A stretch of DNA of 64,000 bases from Catonia carolina (taxonomy: Eukaryota; Arthropoda; Insecta; Hemiptera; Achilidae): positions 23,719,506 to 23,783,505 of the forward strand of contig JAQMRL010000006.1 in assembly GCA_035578175.1 (NCBI GenBank), in the 5' to 3' direction. Below the pieces are notes generated by a model, which did no database searches, was not told where the DNA came from, and saw only the letters and a list, made by a program, of their open reading frames with translations. Position numbers and translations under genes: made by a program. Below are positions 63,792 through 64,000 of this stretch, in pieces; position 1 is the stretch's first letter, and each line of letters starts with the position of its first letter.

Positions 63792-64000
63792 TACCCATAA
63801 CAGACAGGTGGAGTGTCAAATTATTTACACTCAATCGGTTCGTTGCAGGGCTAAAATAAATAGTTCTGTTTCTTATCACATGGTCAGTCAATTAAATGAC
63901 TGAATCATTTAAGAACAGAAGAGGTAGAGGTGTAAAAGACACTAATCAGAGTTATCTTCTCTGAAAGTAATGAATTTCATTGTACAGCCAGACCCTGTGG
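63792..64000 (+). repeat. R400 retroposon copy 8, cut by window end
   Basis: 5' half of R400 starting ACCCATAACAGACAGGTGG, running to the window edge at '…CAGCCAGACCCTGTGG'. Confidence 0.82.

Overview
This is eukaryotic, AT-rich, transposon-dense DNA, almost certainly from an arthropod and most likely an insect. The evidence is one spliced exon of a kinin-receptor-type GPCR with intact splice sites, several insect-type mariner/Tc1 elements, Jockey-like and CR1/L2-like non-LTR retrotransposon relics, a Ty3/gypsy-type LTR element and several tRNA-derived SINEs. I see no prokaryotic features. Apart from the one host exon (31522-31733, minus strand) nearly everything recognisable is mobile DNA, so the window is probably intron and flank of a large host gene.

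Layout. 1-5100: AT-rich DNA with repeat copies (a ~0.85 kb family here called R900, a ~0.4 kb retroposon called R400, and a tRNA-SINE). 5112-21774: a relic mariner with ~160 bp terminal inverted repeats, split by a 15.7 kb tandem Ty3/gypsy array, LTR-gag-pol-LTR-gag-pol-LTR (5879-21610), with a 4-bp target duplication AGTA. The middle LTR is a left/right hybrid of the two outer LTRs, as unequal crossing-over would produce. Gag and Pol are joined by a -1 slippery heptamer, and both units carry the same stop codon inside integrase. 21775-31500: AT-rich DNA with R400, SINE, Jockey-type RT relics, a TA-flanked 0.9 kb candidate DNA transposon and a deleted mariner sitting in an R900 copy. 31522-31733: host exon. 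31938-33282: a Tc1/mariner-superfamily element whose transposase has one stop and a palindromic local rearrangement. 34764-36749: a nearly 2 kb DNA transposon with an intact 501-codon transposase-like gene, five copies of a 19-bp motif and a motif-derived hairpin at the start of the gene; it split an RT relic at AATT. 37000-64000: mariner relics (one a fold-back), RT relics, R900 and R400 copies, SINEs, candidate MITEs and microsatellites, with no further host exon recognised.

The nested insertions give a relative history. Old LINE and mariner copies were hit by R400, the AATT-flanked element, younger mariners and the LTR element; the LTR element then gained a poly(T) insertion in one LTR and later became tandem by exchange between LTRs. 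The only genes that look intact are gag (two copies), the 501-aa transposase-like protein and the host exon.
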